Positions 1 to 6,516 of a stretch of DNA of 15,764 nucleotides are shown here, one piece after another. The notes beneath the pieces were generated by a model. The model saw only the letters and a list, made by a program, of their open reading frames with translations, made no database searches and was not told the DNA's origin. The position numbers and the translations under genes are program-made. The stretch is from UBA3495 sp964629875 (GTDB taxonomy: Bacteria; Chloroflexota; Dehalococcoidia; Lucifugimonadales; UBA3495), in assembly GCA_964629875.1 (NCBI GenBank), contig CAZVRK010000030.1, positions 1-15,764 on the forward strand. The letters are read 5' to 3'. Position 1 is the stretch's first letter, and every line of letters begins with the position of its first letter.

Positions 1-672
1 GGGAACTGGTATGCCTATGGATTCGTAGAGGAATTAAAGAAAAGTTATCGGCTAATTCTCATCGATGCTCGTGGGCATGGGAAAAGTGATAAACCTCATG
101 ACCCGATGTTGTACGACCTAAAATTACGGGTAAGCGATGTAATATCGGTGATGGATGCTCTTAGTATAGACAAGGCGCACTACATGGGGTATTCAATGGG
201 TGGCAGAATAGGTTTTGGTCTTATTATGTATGAGTTGGATCGTTTTGACTCGATAATCATTGGGGGTATGAGTGCGGATACACCGAATACGGATATTCCT
301 CCTGAGGAGAGAATCAAGGTCCTCAAACTTGGCATGGAAAGCTATGTAGCAGATGCAGAAGAGAAAGAAGGGCCAATGGAATCGATGCGGAGACAACGTC
401 TTCTGGACAATGATGCTGAAGCCCTTATAGCCGCCACAATTGCTCCGCGTGGCACTGATGGCGTGGAAAACCTTTTGTCAGACGTGCAGATACCTTGTTT
501 GCTTTATTGCGGTGATCAGGATGGATATTTTGAAGCTGCGCGTAAATCCGCTGATTTGATACCGACTGCCATGTTTGTTGATATTCCAGGCCTTAACCAT
601 GGTCAAGTGGCACGTGCAGGGGAAGAGGTTCTCCCACACGTGACTAGATTTCTGGGAAACGTTAGCCAGTAG
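1..672 (+). CDS. Alpha/beta hydrolase, 5'-truncated by the window edge
   Basis: The frame is open from base 1, so this is the C-terminal 223 residues of a longer protein; the ATG at 106 is internal, because the family motif DARGHGKSD lies upstream of it. Seen: nucleophile elbow GYSMGG with the serine at visible residue 65, a GDQDG acid loop near residues 171-175, and the catalytic histidine in GLNHGQ near residue 200. Together these make a Ser-Asp-His triad of the alpha/beta hydrolase fold. The spacing and the helical cap between about residues 90 and 155 fit the small soluble esterase/lactonase/haloperoxidase-like subgroup. Such enzymes cleave esters, lactones or C-C bonds; the substrate cannot be read from sequence. 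No signal peptide can be judged because the N-terminus is missing. It ends 185 bp before a separately promoted transporter gene, so the two need not share a role. Confidence 0.9.
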   Translation, partial: GNWYAYGFVEELKKSYRLILIDARGHGKSDKPHDPMLYDLKLRVSDVISVMDALSIDKAHYMGYSMGGRIGFGLIMYELDRFDSIIIGGMSADTPNTDIPPEERIKVLKLGMESYVADAEEKEGPMESMRRQRLLDNDAEALIAATIAPRGTDGVENLLSDVQIPCLLYCGDQDGYFEAARKSADLIPTAMFVDIPGLNHGQVARAGEEVLPHVTRFLGNVSQ

Positions 673-692
673 ATATACATCGAATATTATGG

Positions 693-736
693 CCTAGTGT
701 TTAACGTACTAGGATGTGAAAGCTAGTGTGACTAGT
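693..736. repeat. Cluster of CTAGT/ACTAG inverted repeats
   Basis: Two small inverted repeats sit back to back: CCTAGT (693-698) with ACTAGG (708-713), and CTAGT (723-727) with ACTAG (731-735). They lie between the hydrolase stop and the -35 box at 756. No T-run follows, so this is a weak terminator candidate. It could equally be an operator for the downstream promoter, or chance. Confidence 0.35.
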
Positions 737-755
737 GAAATTTATGTGATCCGGG

Positions 756-784
756 TTGACCCCTTGCGGTATTACCTCTATCAT
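756..784 (+). promoter_or_regulatory. Sigma70-type promoter for the solute-binding protein gene
   Basis: TTGACC at 756-761 (5 of 6 to consensus) and TATCAT at 779-784 (5 of 6) are separated by exactly 17 bp. The predicted start near 791 leaves a leader of about 67 nt before the TTG start codon at 858. This gives the gene its own promoter, independent of the upstream hydrolase. Confidence 0.65.
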
Positions 785-857
785 TAATTAGCGGATTTAT
801 TCATGCCTTACCACGGAGAATCTATTCCAAATCCGAGATATTAAAAGGGAGTTTGTT

Positions 858-1976
858 TTGAAAACACTTATCAGAAAGGGCATTGTGCTGCCTACATTAC
901 TGATGGTCATGGCCTTAAGCATGACCTTAGTCGGCTGTACTACTGAAGTCGAAAAGATAGTAGAAGTCGAGAAGGTAGTAGAAGTCGAAAAGGTTGTCGA
1001 AAAAATAGTTGAGATAATTCCAGAAAAGGAAAAACGTGAAATTGTGTTCAGCGGGCTGAACTGGGATAGTGCTTTAGTCCAGAACGCTGTTGCTCGCTAT
1101 ATAGTAGAAAATGGATATGGTTACCCTACTTCTCAAATAGAAGGTGACACTGTTCCTATGTTCCAGGGACTGCGAAAGGGTGATGTGGATCTGGCTATGG
1201 AAATCTGGTTGCCTAACCAGAATGTAGTCTGGGACGAAGCAATGAATGCCGGAGAGGTTTTGCCTGTTGGTAAGAGCTTGGAAGATAACTGGCAGAGTTC
1301 ATTCCTGATCCCTGCATATGTCCATGAAGAGTATCCAGAGCTGGATAACGTAGAAGATTTGAAGGAAGATAAATATAAGGCGCTTTTCGCTGAACCCGAC
1401 AGTGGCGGAAAAGCTGTTTTGTATGGTTGCATCGCAGGTTGGGCATGCCGCGGAGTACAGGAAGGAACCGACGCTGGAGTTGGCCAGATAGAAGCCTATG
1501 GTCTTTCAGACCATGTGGAGCTCAGAGATCCCGGTACAGGAGGAGCACTGGCCGCGGCTGTTGAAGGCGCCGTTGCCAAGGGCGAACCAATACTGTTCTA
1601 CTACTGGGGTCCGACCGCATTGATGCATAATGTTGAAGAATACGATTTGGGACAACCAGATCCTTCGAATTGCGCAGGAAACGATCCAGTGCATGGTTGC
1701 GCTTTCCCTGCAGCTGAAATCATGATTGCCATGAATATGGGCCTTGTTGACGATGCCCCTGAATTGATAAGCTTCTTCAGAAAATGGGACTGGAACGCTA
1801 CTAATCAATTAGCAGCTGAAGGCTTCTATAACGACAACAAAGATAACTATGACACCGTTGAGGAGGCTTACAGTGCTTCTGGTGTTAACTACCTGAAGAA
1901 TAATGATGGTTGGAAAGATTGGCTGCCTGCCGAGGAACTAGCGAACGTGGAGGCTGCATTAGCTAACGAAAGCTAA
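858..1976 (+). CDS. Glycine betaine/choline-type ABC transporter solute-binding lipoprotein (OpuAC/ProX family)
   Basis: Extracellular, lipid-anchored receptor that captures a quaternary ammonium or related solute and hands it to a membrane permease. The 372-residue protein begins with a basic N-terminus, a hydrophobic stretch and the lipobox LVGC (Cys27). Residues 30-53 form a charged EVEKVV repeat that spaces the domain from the membrane. The mature OpuAC-type domain (about 60-365) keeps family segments such as GLNWDSA (66-72), EIWLPN (115-120) and FYYWGP (247-252), whose aromatic residues suit a quaternary-amine cage. Two cysteine pairs (191/197 and 272/281) could form disulfides. The start is TTG at 858, chosen for AAGGGAG at 845-851, six bases upstream; this start gives a complete signal peptide. 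The matching ATPase and permease are on the opposite strand, 734 bp away and convergent. Ligand identity is inferred from family only. Confidence 0.9.
   Translation: MKTLIRKGIVLPTLLMVMALSMTLVGCTTEVEKIVEVEKVVEVEKVVEKIVEIIPEKEKREIVFSGLNWDSALVQNAVARYIVENGYGYPTSQIEGDTVPMFQGLRKGDVDLAMEIWLPNQNVVWDEAMNAGEVLPVGKSLEDNWQSSFLIPAYVHEEYPELDNVEDLKEDKYKALFAEPDSGGKAVLYGCIAGWACRGVQEGTDAGVGQIEAYGLSDHVELRDPGTGGALAAAVEGAVAKGEPILFYYWGPTALMHNVEEYDLGQPDPSNCAGNDPVHGCAFPAAEIMIAMNMGLVDDAPELISFFRKWDWNATNQLAAEGFYNDNKDNYDTVEEAYSASGVNYLKNNDGWKDWLPAEELANVEAALANES
945..998 (+). repeat. Three 18-bp tandem repeats encoding EVEK(I/V)V
   Basis: Three near-identical 18-bp units (945-962, 963-980, 981-998) differ from each other by only a few bases, and a partial fourth unit follows to 1010. 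They encode EVEKIV, EVEKVV, EVEKVV and then EKIV, directly after the lipidated cysteine. Such acidic/basic valine-rich linkers are common in Chloroflexota binding lipoproteins. The period allows in-frame slippage. Confidence 0.85.
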
Positions 1977-2007
1977 AGCAATCTACAAGGTTTCGACTTG
2001 AAAGTTG

Positions 2008-2050
2008 AACAAGAAAGGGCACGGTCATTTAGACCGTGCCCTTTCTTGTT
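2008..2050 (+). terminator. Strong hairpin terminator after the solute-binding protein gene
   Basis: A perfect 19-bp stem (2008-2026 with 2032-2050) closes on the loop ATTTA. It begins 31 bp after the stop codon at 1976. The T-rich bases lie mostly inside the right arm (CTTTCTTGTT) and no long T-run follows, so it may act as an intrinsic terminator or as a 3' stabiliser. Being perfectly symmetrical, it could also work for transcripts arriving from the right. Confidence 0.75.
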
Positions 2051-2710
2051 GTGTGTGTAAATTTAAGTTATTTACCCCGCTCCTTGGGCTTTTGGCATCA
2101 GCATAATGTTGAGGTTTTTAGTGCTATATTAGAGTTTTCGCGGGGCGAAGTATTCGTATGGAAAAATGATATTACGGGAATCAGCAATAATTCCTGTACG
2201 GAGATATAGCTCAATAAAACTTTATTAACGCTACTAGTCTCGAGTTTAGGTGATAACATTTCTGCAGCGCAGCCTGATAATATATCAGATGTGCGAATGT
2301 GGAAGTTTTACTAAACAACTTCAGATTATCAAGGGTTGTGGAAGCGGTTCAGGTCCTGACTCCAGCTATATGTGATCGCGTACATATGCTACTTCATGGA
2401 GCATCAGGGGGATTCGAAATAGCATTTTCCACTAAGAACTAGTATGAGGACTTGGCAGTGTAACCAATTGTTTAAATCCCGCTTGCTTCATGAATAATGC
2501 GGCATAGTGTGACTCTATTGTTTCGAATACGTGTGTTAGCTAAAGTATGCTAACTGTAGTAAGTAGCGAATAAATAGCATTCTAATTTGTTATTCAATGT
2601 ACTGTCCGCCGAACTTCTATAATGTAGCTGGCGGACAGTATTTCTTTTTGCCAAGATAAGATAATTCACTTATTTTGATTGTGACGATCTGACCAAAATA
2701 GGGCTACGGG
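2051..2710. other. Non-coding intergenic region, possible + strand RNA
   Basis: About 660 bp without a convincing gene; the longest frames are short peptides with no Shine-Dalgarno sequence. Several small helices can be drawn on the + strand: TGATAAT (2275-2281) with ATTATCA (2325-2331) enclosing GAAGTT/AACTTC (2302-2307, 2317-2322); a nine-pair hairpin at 2364-2390 with one bulge; and GTTAGC/GCTAAC (2535-2540, 2549-2554). An extended -10 motif TGCTATATT lies at 2122-2130, and a terminator-like hairpin ends the stretch. No match to tmRNA, RNase P RNA, SRP RNA or a tRNA was recognised. Confidence 0.4.
2600..2649 (+). terminator. Intrinsic terminator-like hairpin with T-tract, + strand
   Basis: TACTGTCCGCC (2600-2610) pairs perfectly with GGCGGACAGTA (2630-2640) across a 19-base loop, and TTTCTTTTT follows directly. 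The T-tract lies only on the + strand side, so it would stop a rightward transcript. Yet the nearest + strand gene already has its own hairpin at 2008-2050. It lies downstream of the permease gene on the - strand but lacks a T-run in that direction. Confidence 0.6.
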
Positions 2711-3715
2711 TTAATTGCCTCTATTCAAAATGTACCCCTGTAAAACTCTGTCTATTGTGATTGCCATAATCACTATAGCTACACCAGCAATAACAGATTC
2801 ACCTTCCCTGAGTTGTCCCATTGCTCGGAGAACCTCGATTCCGAGTCCTCCGGCCCCTACCATAGCCGCTATGGTACACATTGCTAATGCCATCATAACT
2901 GTCTGATTTATGCCTGCCATTATGCTTGGTATCGCCATGGGCATCTGTATTTTGAATAGGATTTGCATATTGCTTGATCCAAAGGACCTGCCTGCCTCTA
3001 CTACATCAGGGTCGACCTGGCGTATTCCCAAGTTAGTTAGTCGTATGCAAGGCGGTATCGCATAGAGGACGGTAGCTAATATAGCAGCTACATTCCCGAG
3101 TCCGAACAGCATTATTCCGGGTACTAGATATACGAAACTAGGCATCGTCTGCATTGTATCTAGAATAGGTCTTATAATTGTGTTACTGAGGTTGTTGCGA
3201 GCGGCGAGCACTCCTAATGGTATTCCTAGACTTATGGCTATGGTGACCGCTACTAACATGATAGCCACGGTGACCATGGTCGCTTCCCATAGGCTTACAG
3301 AGCTAATAAATATCATGCCGATTAATGACATGAAGGCGACTCGCTTGGAGGACAATCTCCAGGCTATCATGAAAATGATTCCCATCATTATTGGCCAAGG
3401 CACCCATATAAGGAAATCGCGTAGTTTTCCAAGTACCCATTTCAAGTTATCGCTAATAACGTCGAAAAACCACCCGAACTCGATTATTGCCCACTCTATT
3501 GAGCTGTCGATAGCCCATTCAAGCGCCCTAGATATGTTTACGGGAAAATCTAGAGCTAGTTCGAACTTAATCATATGTGTGATTATCGATAGTCCTAGTG
3601 CTGTACCAAGGACAGCTATTATCAAGTAAATAGAGCGGCTTCTTGCAGAAACCTTATTTGGCCTTTTATCAGAATCAGTATTTGTGACACCTTTAGTCAG
3701 TATATTTTTAAGCAA
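2711..3715 (-). CDS. Glycine betaine/proline-type ABC transporter permease (ProW/OpuAB family)
   Basis: Inner-membrane channel subunit of a compatible-solute importer. The 334-residue protein has an N-terminal membrane segment near residues 28-46, an amphipathic region, then a five- to six-helix BPD_transp_1 domain from about 105 on. Family motifs are clear: DTMQTMPSFVYLVPG, AIPPCIRLTNLGIRQV, and the EAG...FGSS coupling loop that docks on the ATPase, followed by GINQTVMMALAMCTIAAMVG. The start is TTG at 3715, preceded by GAGGAA at a good distance. It follows the ATPase gene by 38 bp and is surely co-transcribed with it. It matches the binding protein encoded at 858-1976 on the other strand. 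Length and motifs fit a full, working member. Confidence 0.93.
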   Translation of the reverse strand: MLKNILTKGVTNTDSDKRPNKVSARSRSIYLIIAVLGTALGLSIITHMIKFELALDFPVNISRALEWAIDSSIEWAIIEFGWFFDVISDNLKWVLGKLRDFLIWVPWPIMMGIIFMIAWRLSSKRVAFMSLIGMIFISSVSLWEATMVTVAIMLVAVTIAISLGIPLGVLAARNNLSNTIIRPILDTMQTMPSFVYLVPGIMLFGLGNVAAILATVLYAIPPCIRLTNLGIRQVDPDVVEAGRSFGSSNMQILFKIQMPMAIPSIMAGINQTVMMALAMCTIAAMVGAGGLGIEVLRAMGQLREGESVIAGVAIVIMAITIDRVLQGYILNRGN

Positions 3716-3753
3716 TATATTTCCTCACTAAACGTAACGTGGGATAAAGTTTA

Positions 3754-4953
3754 TTACCTGATGGAGCTTGTAGATAATGCTCGTAATATGTCGTGCTGTG
3801 TTACAACTCCGACCAGATGTTTTTCATCATCTATTACAGCTATACTCGACCCGTCTTCCGCTATAATGGGTAGCGCATCTTCTAAGCACATTGATGCGTT
3901 AACGCAGTACCCATTGTCTGACAATAATTCTCTCATTTTGGTGTCCGGTGATCCGTCTGGTCCTGCAAAGGATTCTAAGGTGATAATGCCTTCAACTGTT
4001 TTGTCATTGCTAATACACACTGCGTGTTCGTGTTTTCCGTCTTGCAATTCTGCGATTAGTGTTTCTGCGCCTCGGGAGCTATCAAATATCAGGTCGGGTC
4101 TTCGAGCGATCATTCCTAGGTCCAGAACACGAGTTTTGGGTATGCCTTCTGTGAATTCACTGACAAATTCATCAACCGGATCTAGAATAATTTCTCTAGG
4201 AGTTCCTAATTGTATTATTTCTCCGTCCCTCATAATCGCTATTCTGTCGCCAACTGTTATAGCCTCATCCAAATCGTGAGTTATGAAAACTATCGTTTTA
4301 TTAATTTCAGTTTGTAATGCGGTAAGTTCTTTTCTCATTTGACGTCTAATGAGTGGGTCCAGCCCGCTGAAAGGTTCATCCATAAGTAGTATTTCTGGCT
4401 CAGAAGCTAGTGCTCTCGCCAGACCGACTCGTTGTTGCATCCCCCCGCTTAAATGACGCACGTCAGACTGTTCCCAACCCTGTAGTCCTACGAGTTCGAG
4501 CATGTCTGTGGCAGACTGGTGGCGATCGTCCTTGCTAACGCCGCGGACCTCTAGCCCGTATGCCGCGTTATCCAAAACATTCTTATGGGGTAAAAGACCA
4601 AAGTGTTGGAATACCATGGAGATTTTGGTTCGGCGAAAATCCCGTAGCTGATCATACCCATAGGCAGTGACATCTTCGTTATCGACAAGAACTCTTCCTG
4701 AAGTCGGGTCTATTAGTCGGATTAAGCAGCGTACTAAAGTAGATTTACCACTGCCTGACAAACCCATAACCACAAAAGTTTCTCCCGGGTTAACCTCAAA
4801 GGATACATCTTTCAATGCTACTACGAGGCCTAGATCCGTCTGGATCTCTGACCTAGTTCTATCTAATTGGCTTTCATGGAGAGCTCTCTCAGGCTTGTCT
4901 CCAAATACTTTCCATAGATTCTCTATCTTTATATGGGGATCGGAGTCACTCAT
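3754..4953 (-). CDS. Glycine betaine/proline-type ABC transporter ATP-binding protein with CBS domains (ProV/OpuAA family)
   Basis: Cytoplasmic ATPase that powers the importer. Seen in the 399 residues: Walker A GLSGSGKST (64-72), Q-loop FQH with Gln116, signature LSGGMQQR (168-175), Walker B ILLMDEP (188-194) and switch His226. All catalytic parts are intact. Residues about 280-396 form a tandem CBS-type regulatory tail, typical of ProV/OpuAA; in studied relatives it senses ionic strength or nucleotides. The N-terminal insertion with ALHESQ (residues 24-29) between the first strand and Walker A is also characteristic of this family. The ATG at 4953 follows GGAGGTGA, an ideal ribosome-binding site. 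First gene of a two-gene operon with the permease. No clear promoter was recognised upstream. Confidence 0.94.
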   Translation of the reverse strand: MSDSDPHIKIENLWKVFGDKPERALHESQLDRTRSEIQTDLGLVVALKDVSFEVNPGETFVVMGLSGSGKSTLVRCLIRLIDPTSGRVLVDNEDVTAYGYDQLRDFRRTKISMVFQHFGLLPHKNVLDNAAYGLEVRGVSKDDRHQSATDMLELVGLQGWEQSDVRHLSGGMQQRVGLARALASEPEILLMDEPFSGLDPLIRRQMRKELTALQTEINKTIVFITHDLDEAITVGDRIAIMRDGEIIQLGTPREIILDPVDEFVSEFTEGIPKTRVLDLGMIARRPDLIFDSSRGAETLIAELQDGKHEHAVCISNDKTVEGIITLESFAGPDGSPDTKMRELLSDNGYCVNASMCLEDALPIIAEDGSSIAVIDDEKHLVGVVTQHDILRALSTSSIR

Positions 4954-4957
4954 TTCC

Positions 4958-4965
4958 TCACCTCC
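4958..4965 (-). promoter_or_regulatory. Perfect Shine-Dalgarno sequence of the importer ATPase gene
   Basis: GGAGGTGA on the - strand, four bases (GGAA) before the ATG, is fully complementary to the usual 16S rRNA 3' end. It fixes the start codon at 4953 and contrasts with the weak or absent sites before imuB and dnaE2. Confidence 0.8.
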
Positions 4966-5278
4966 GCACGGTATCAGAGTGGTTGCTTGTTTTAGAGTAA
5001 TTAATAGTCTCTGTGTGACTTAGTTAGGCTTTCACAAACAACGGGTGTTAACTTTACGCCAATAAATTTAGTTTGTATCAGCGATCAATCTGGAATGGTT
5101 TATAGAGGTATTAGGAGTGGAACACCCGAGGTTTGGTGGGTCTGGGGTTGCATGATGTGCCCTGCTAGGGTCTCACTAGGGAGCACTATTTAGTTTTTGG
5201 ATTCTCCCTTGGACGGTCGAGTTACGGCGCAACTATGTGCCTTTTCGCTACATCCAACTCTATAAAACCATGTAAACT
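4966..5278. other. Intergenic leader region upstream of the importer operon
   Basis: About 310 bp between the importer operon (leftward) and the end of the exporter operon. It must contain the importer promoter, but no convincing -35/-10 pair was found on the - strand. A G-rich patch at 5131-5186 contains repeated CTAGGG and short imperfect stems (for example CCCT/AGGG at 5160-5170). No known riboswitch pattern was recognised and no gene is apparent. Confidence 0.4.
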
Positions 5279-5319
5279 AATATGTGTCAAATTAGATACG
5301 CCAATTTGACACATATTGG
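5277..5319 (-). terminator. Perfect 15-bp inverted repeat closing the exporter operon
   Basis: AATATGTGTCAAATT (5279-5293) pairs perfectly with AATTTGACACATATT (5303-5317) over a nine-base loop, with one wobble and one more pair outside. It starts only 4 bp after the TAA of the AttH/CrtC-like gene, the usual place for a terminator. The stem is AT-rich and a strong T-run is missing, so it may be a weak terminator, an mRNA-stabilising hairpin, or a symmetrical protein-binding site. Confidence 0.6.
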
Positions 5320-5321
5320 CA

Positions 5322-6515
5322 TTAACGGGTTGATAGATTGTTATTGGTTGATCTAGTACTCTCTACATATCCATATCCGGAAGTGGTCTTACCTAGATAC
5401 ATTCCTTCAACGTGTACAGCTCCTTCCCAGTATTTTATGGATGTCGCCATTTCTTGATTCGGGATTAGTGCGGTTATTGTCAGTTCAGTGGAATATGTCG
5501 GTATCTTCATGCTCCACTGAACTGGGTATGATGTACCGCTGGGGCTAATCCAGTAATCTAGGTTTTGTATTTCAACATCATCTGACGATAAAGATGACGT
5601 TTCTGCAGCTGGGTCTATGATGATTCCTTCACTCATCTGGTCAGCAGAGAGGTCAGACAATAGCATTTGATAGTACATTAACTCGTGATTGTTATTTAAT
5701 TGCAGGGCAAACCAATCCCACCCAATCTGATTTGCACTCAATGCAGATGTGCTCCATTCTCGATCCATCCAACTGGTGCCAGACACATTAGAAACTCGGT
5801 CTCTTATGCGAAGTGTGCCAGAGGTTTCTAGCCTGCTGATTGAGTAGTAGTAGGACGCATTAGATTGTCCCTCTCCTTTTCTGCTATAGCCGTTGTCACC
5901 CTGGAGTACGAGTGGTTTCGTTGCTTGTAATGACAAATCTAATGCGATATCTCCGTGATTTGCGATCAATCTGATTTCTGGTTGGTCCAGTCCTTTTCCT
6001 GAAATAACCCAGTCTTTGAGCCAAACAGAAAAGCTATCTGGTTTGGAGATAGATGCGCCTGCCAGGTCAATAGAATCCCTGCTAAATCTCTCGCCGGAAT
6101 GAAATTCTTTATTGGAGACATCAGTTACAGCAATATGTCCCATGTACACGTTTTCTACTTCCCAGTCTGTGTCTCGAGCATTCGGGGTCTTCGGTATGCC
6201 AATCCTAAAAAGTGTTAATTCGTACCCATAGTGTGACTTATTTGAATCCTGTAGGTTGCCTGTGAAATACCACCATTCGATCCCGTAATCATTATGTGGG
6301 CCATGGTCTTTTGGGAATGTAAATTTTCTTGGTCCAGATACTTGTTTGAATGAGCCGTCATTATATTGAGACATGACTTCTGCCAGACTTTCGTTCTGTA
6401 AAGAAGTCGTAGTCGTGCTCGTAGTTAAAGTATTTGGTTGTTTATATATTGCTAGAAATATACCAGCTACACCTAGAATTATCAGGATTGCAATAAATAC
6501 ATATAGACGCTTCAT
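5322..6515 (-). CDS. Membrane-anchored AttH/CrtC-like lipocalin-fold protein (COG5621-like)
   Basis: A 397-residue protein with an N-terminal membrane anchor or uncleaved signal (about residues 4-23), a Thr/Ser-rich linker (29-39) and an extracytoplasmic two-barrel domain. Family landmarks: EWWYFTGNL (80-88), the GYELTLFR strand (97-104), GTSWMDREW (246-254), WDWFALQL (266-273), KYWEGAV (361-367) and GYGYVE (380-385). These mark the AttH/CrtC group, which includes carotenoid 1,2-hydratase and many secreted proteins annotated as predicted hydrolases. Genes of this type often lie beside an FtsX-type permease and a LolD-like ATPase, as here, so it probably works with that transporter as a periplasmic or surface partner, perhaps binding a lipid. 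No carotenoid genes are nearby, so hydratase activity is not supported. ATG at 6515, one base after the permease stop, implying translational coupling. Confidence 0.85.
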   Translation of the reverse strand: MKRLYVFIAILIILGVAGIFLAIYKQPNTLTTSTTTTSLQNESLAEVMSQYNDGSFKQVSGPRKFTFPKDHGPHNDYGIEWWYFTGNLQDSNKSHYGYELTLFRIGIPKTPNARDTDWEVENVYMGHIAVTDVSNKEFHSGERFSRDSIDLAGASISKPDSFSVWLKDWVISGKGLDQPEIRLIANHGDIALDLSLQATKPLVLQGDNGYSRKGEGQSNASYYYSISRLETSGTLRIRDRVSNVSGTSWMDREWSTSALSANQIGWDWFALQLNNNHELMYYQMLLSDLSADQMSEGIIIDPAAETSSLSSDDVEIQNLDYWISPSGTSYPVQWSMKIPTYSTELTITALIPNQEMATSIKYWEGAVHVEGMYLGKTTSGYGYVESTRSTNNNLSTR

Positions 6516-6516
6516 T

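Noticed and set aside
2098..2259. 53-codon frame on the - strand in the intergenic region
   Set aside because: No ribosome-binding site, no recognisable motif, and low-complexity composition typical of chance frames.
2406..2435. GGGGATTCGAAAT...TCCACTA, resembling a tRNA or tmRNA 3' end
   Set aside because: The five-base arms around TTCGAA do not pair, there is no CCA, and no acceptor partner lies upstream.
3180..4279. Long open frames on the + strand opposite the importer permease and ATPase genes
   Set aside because: They are antisense to genes with complete family motifs and have no recognisable protein features.
5157..5186. GTGC...GCAC with inner CCCT/AGGG as a riboswitch or terminator
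   Set aside because: The stems are short and interrupted by bulges, and no known riboswitch core was recognised.
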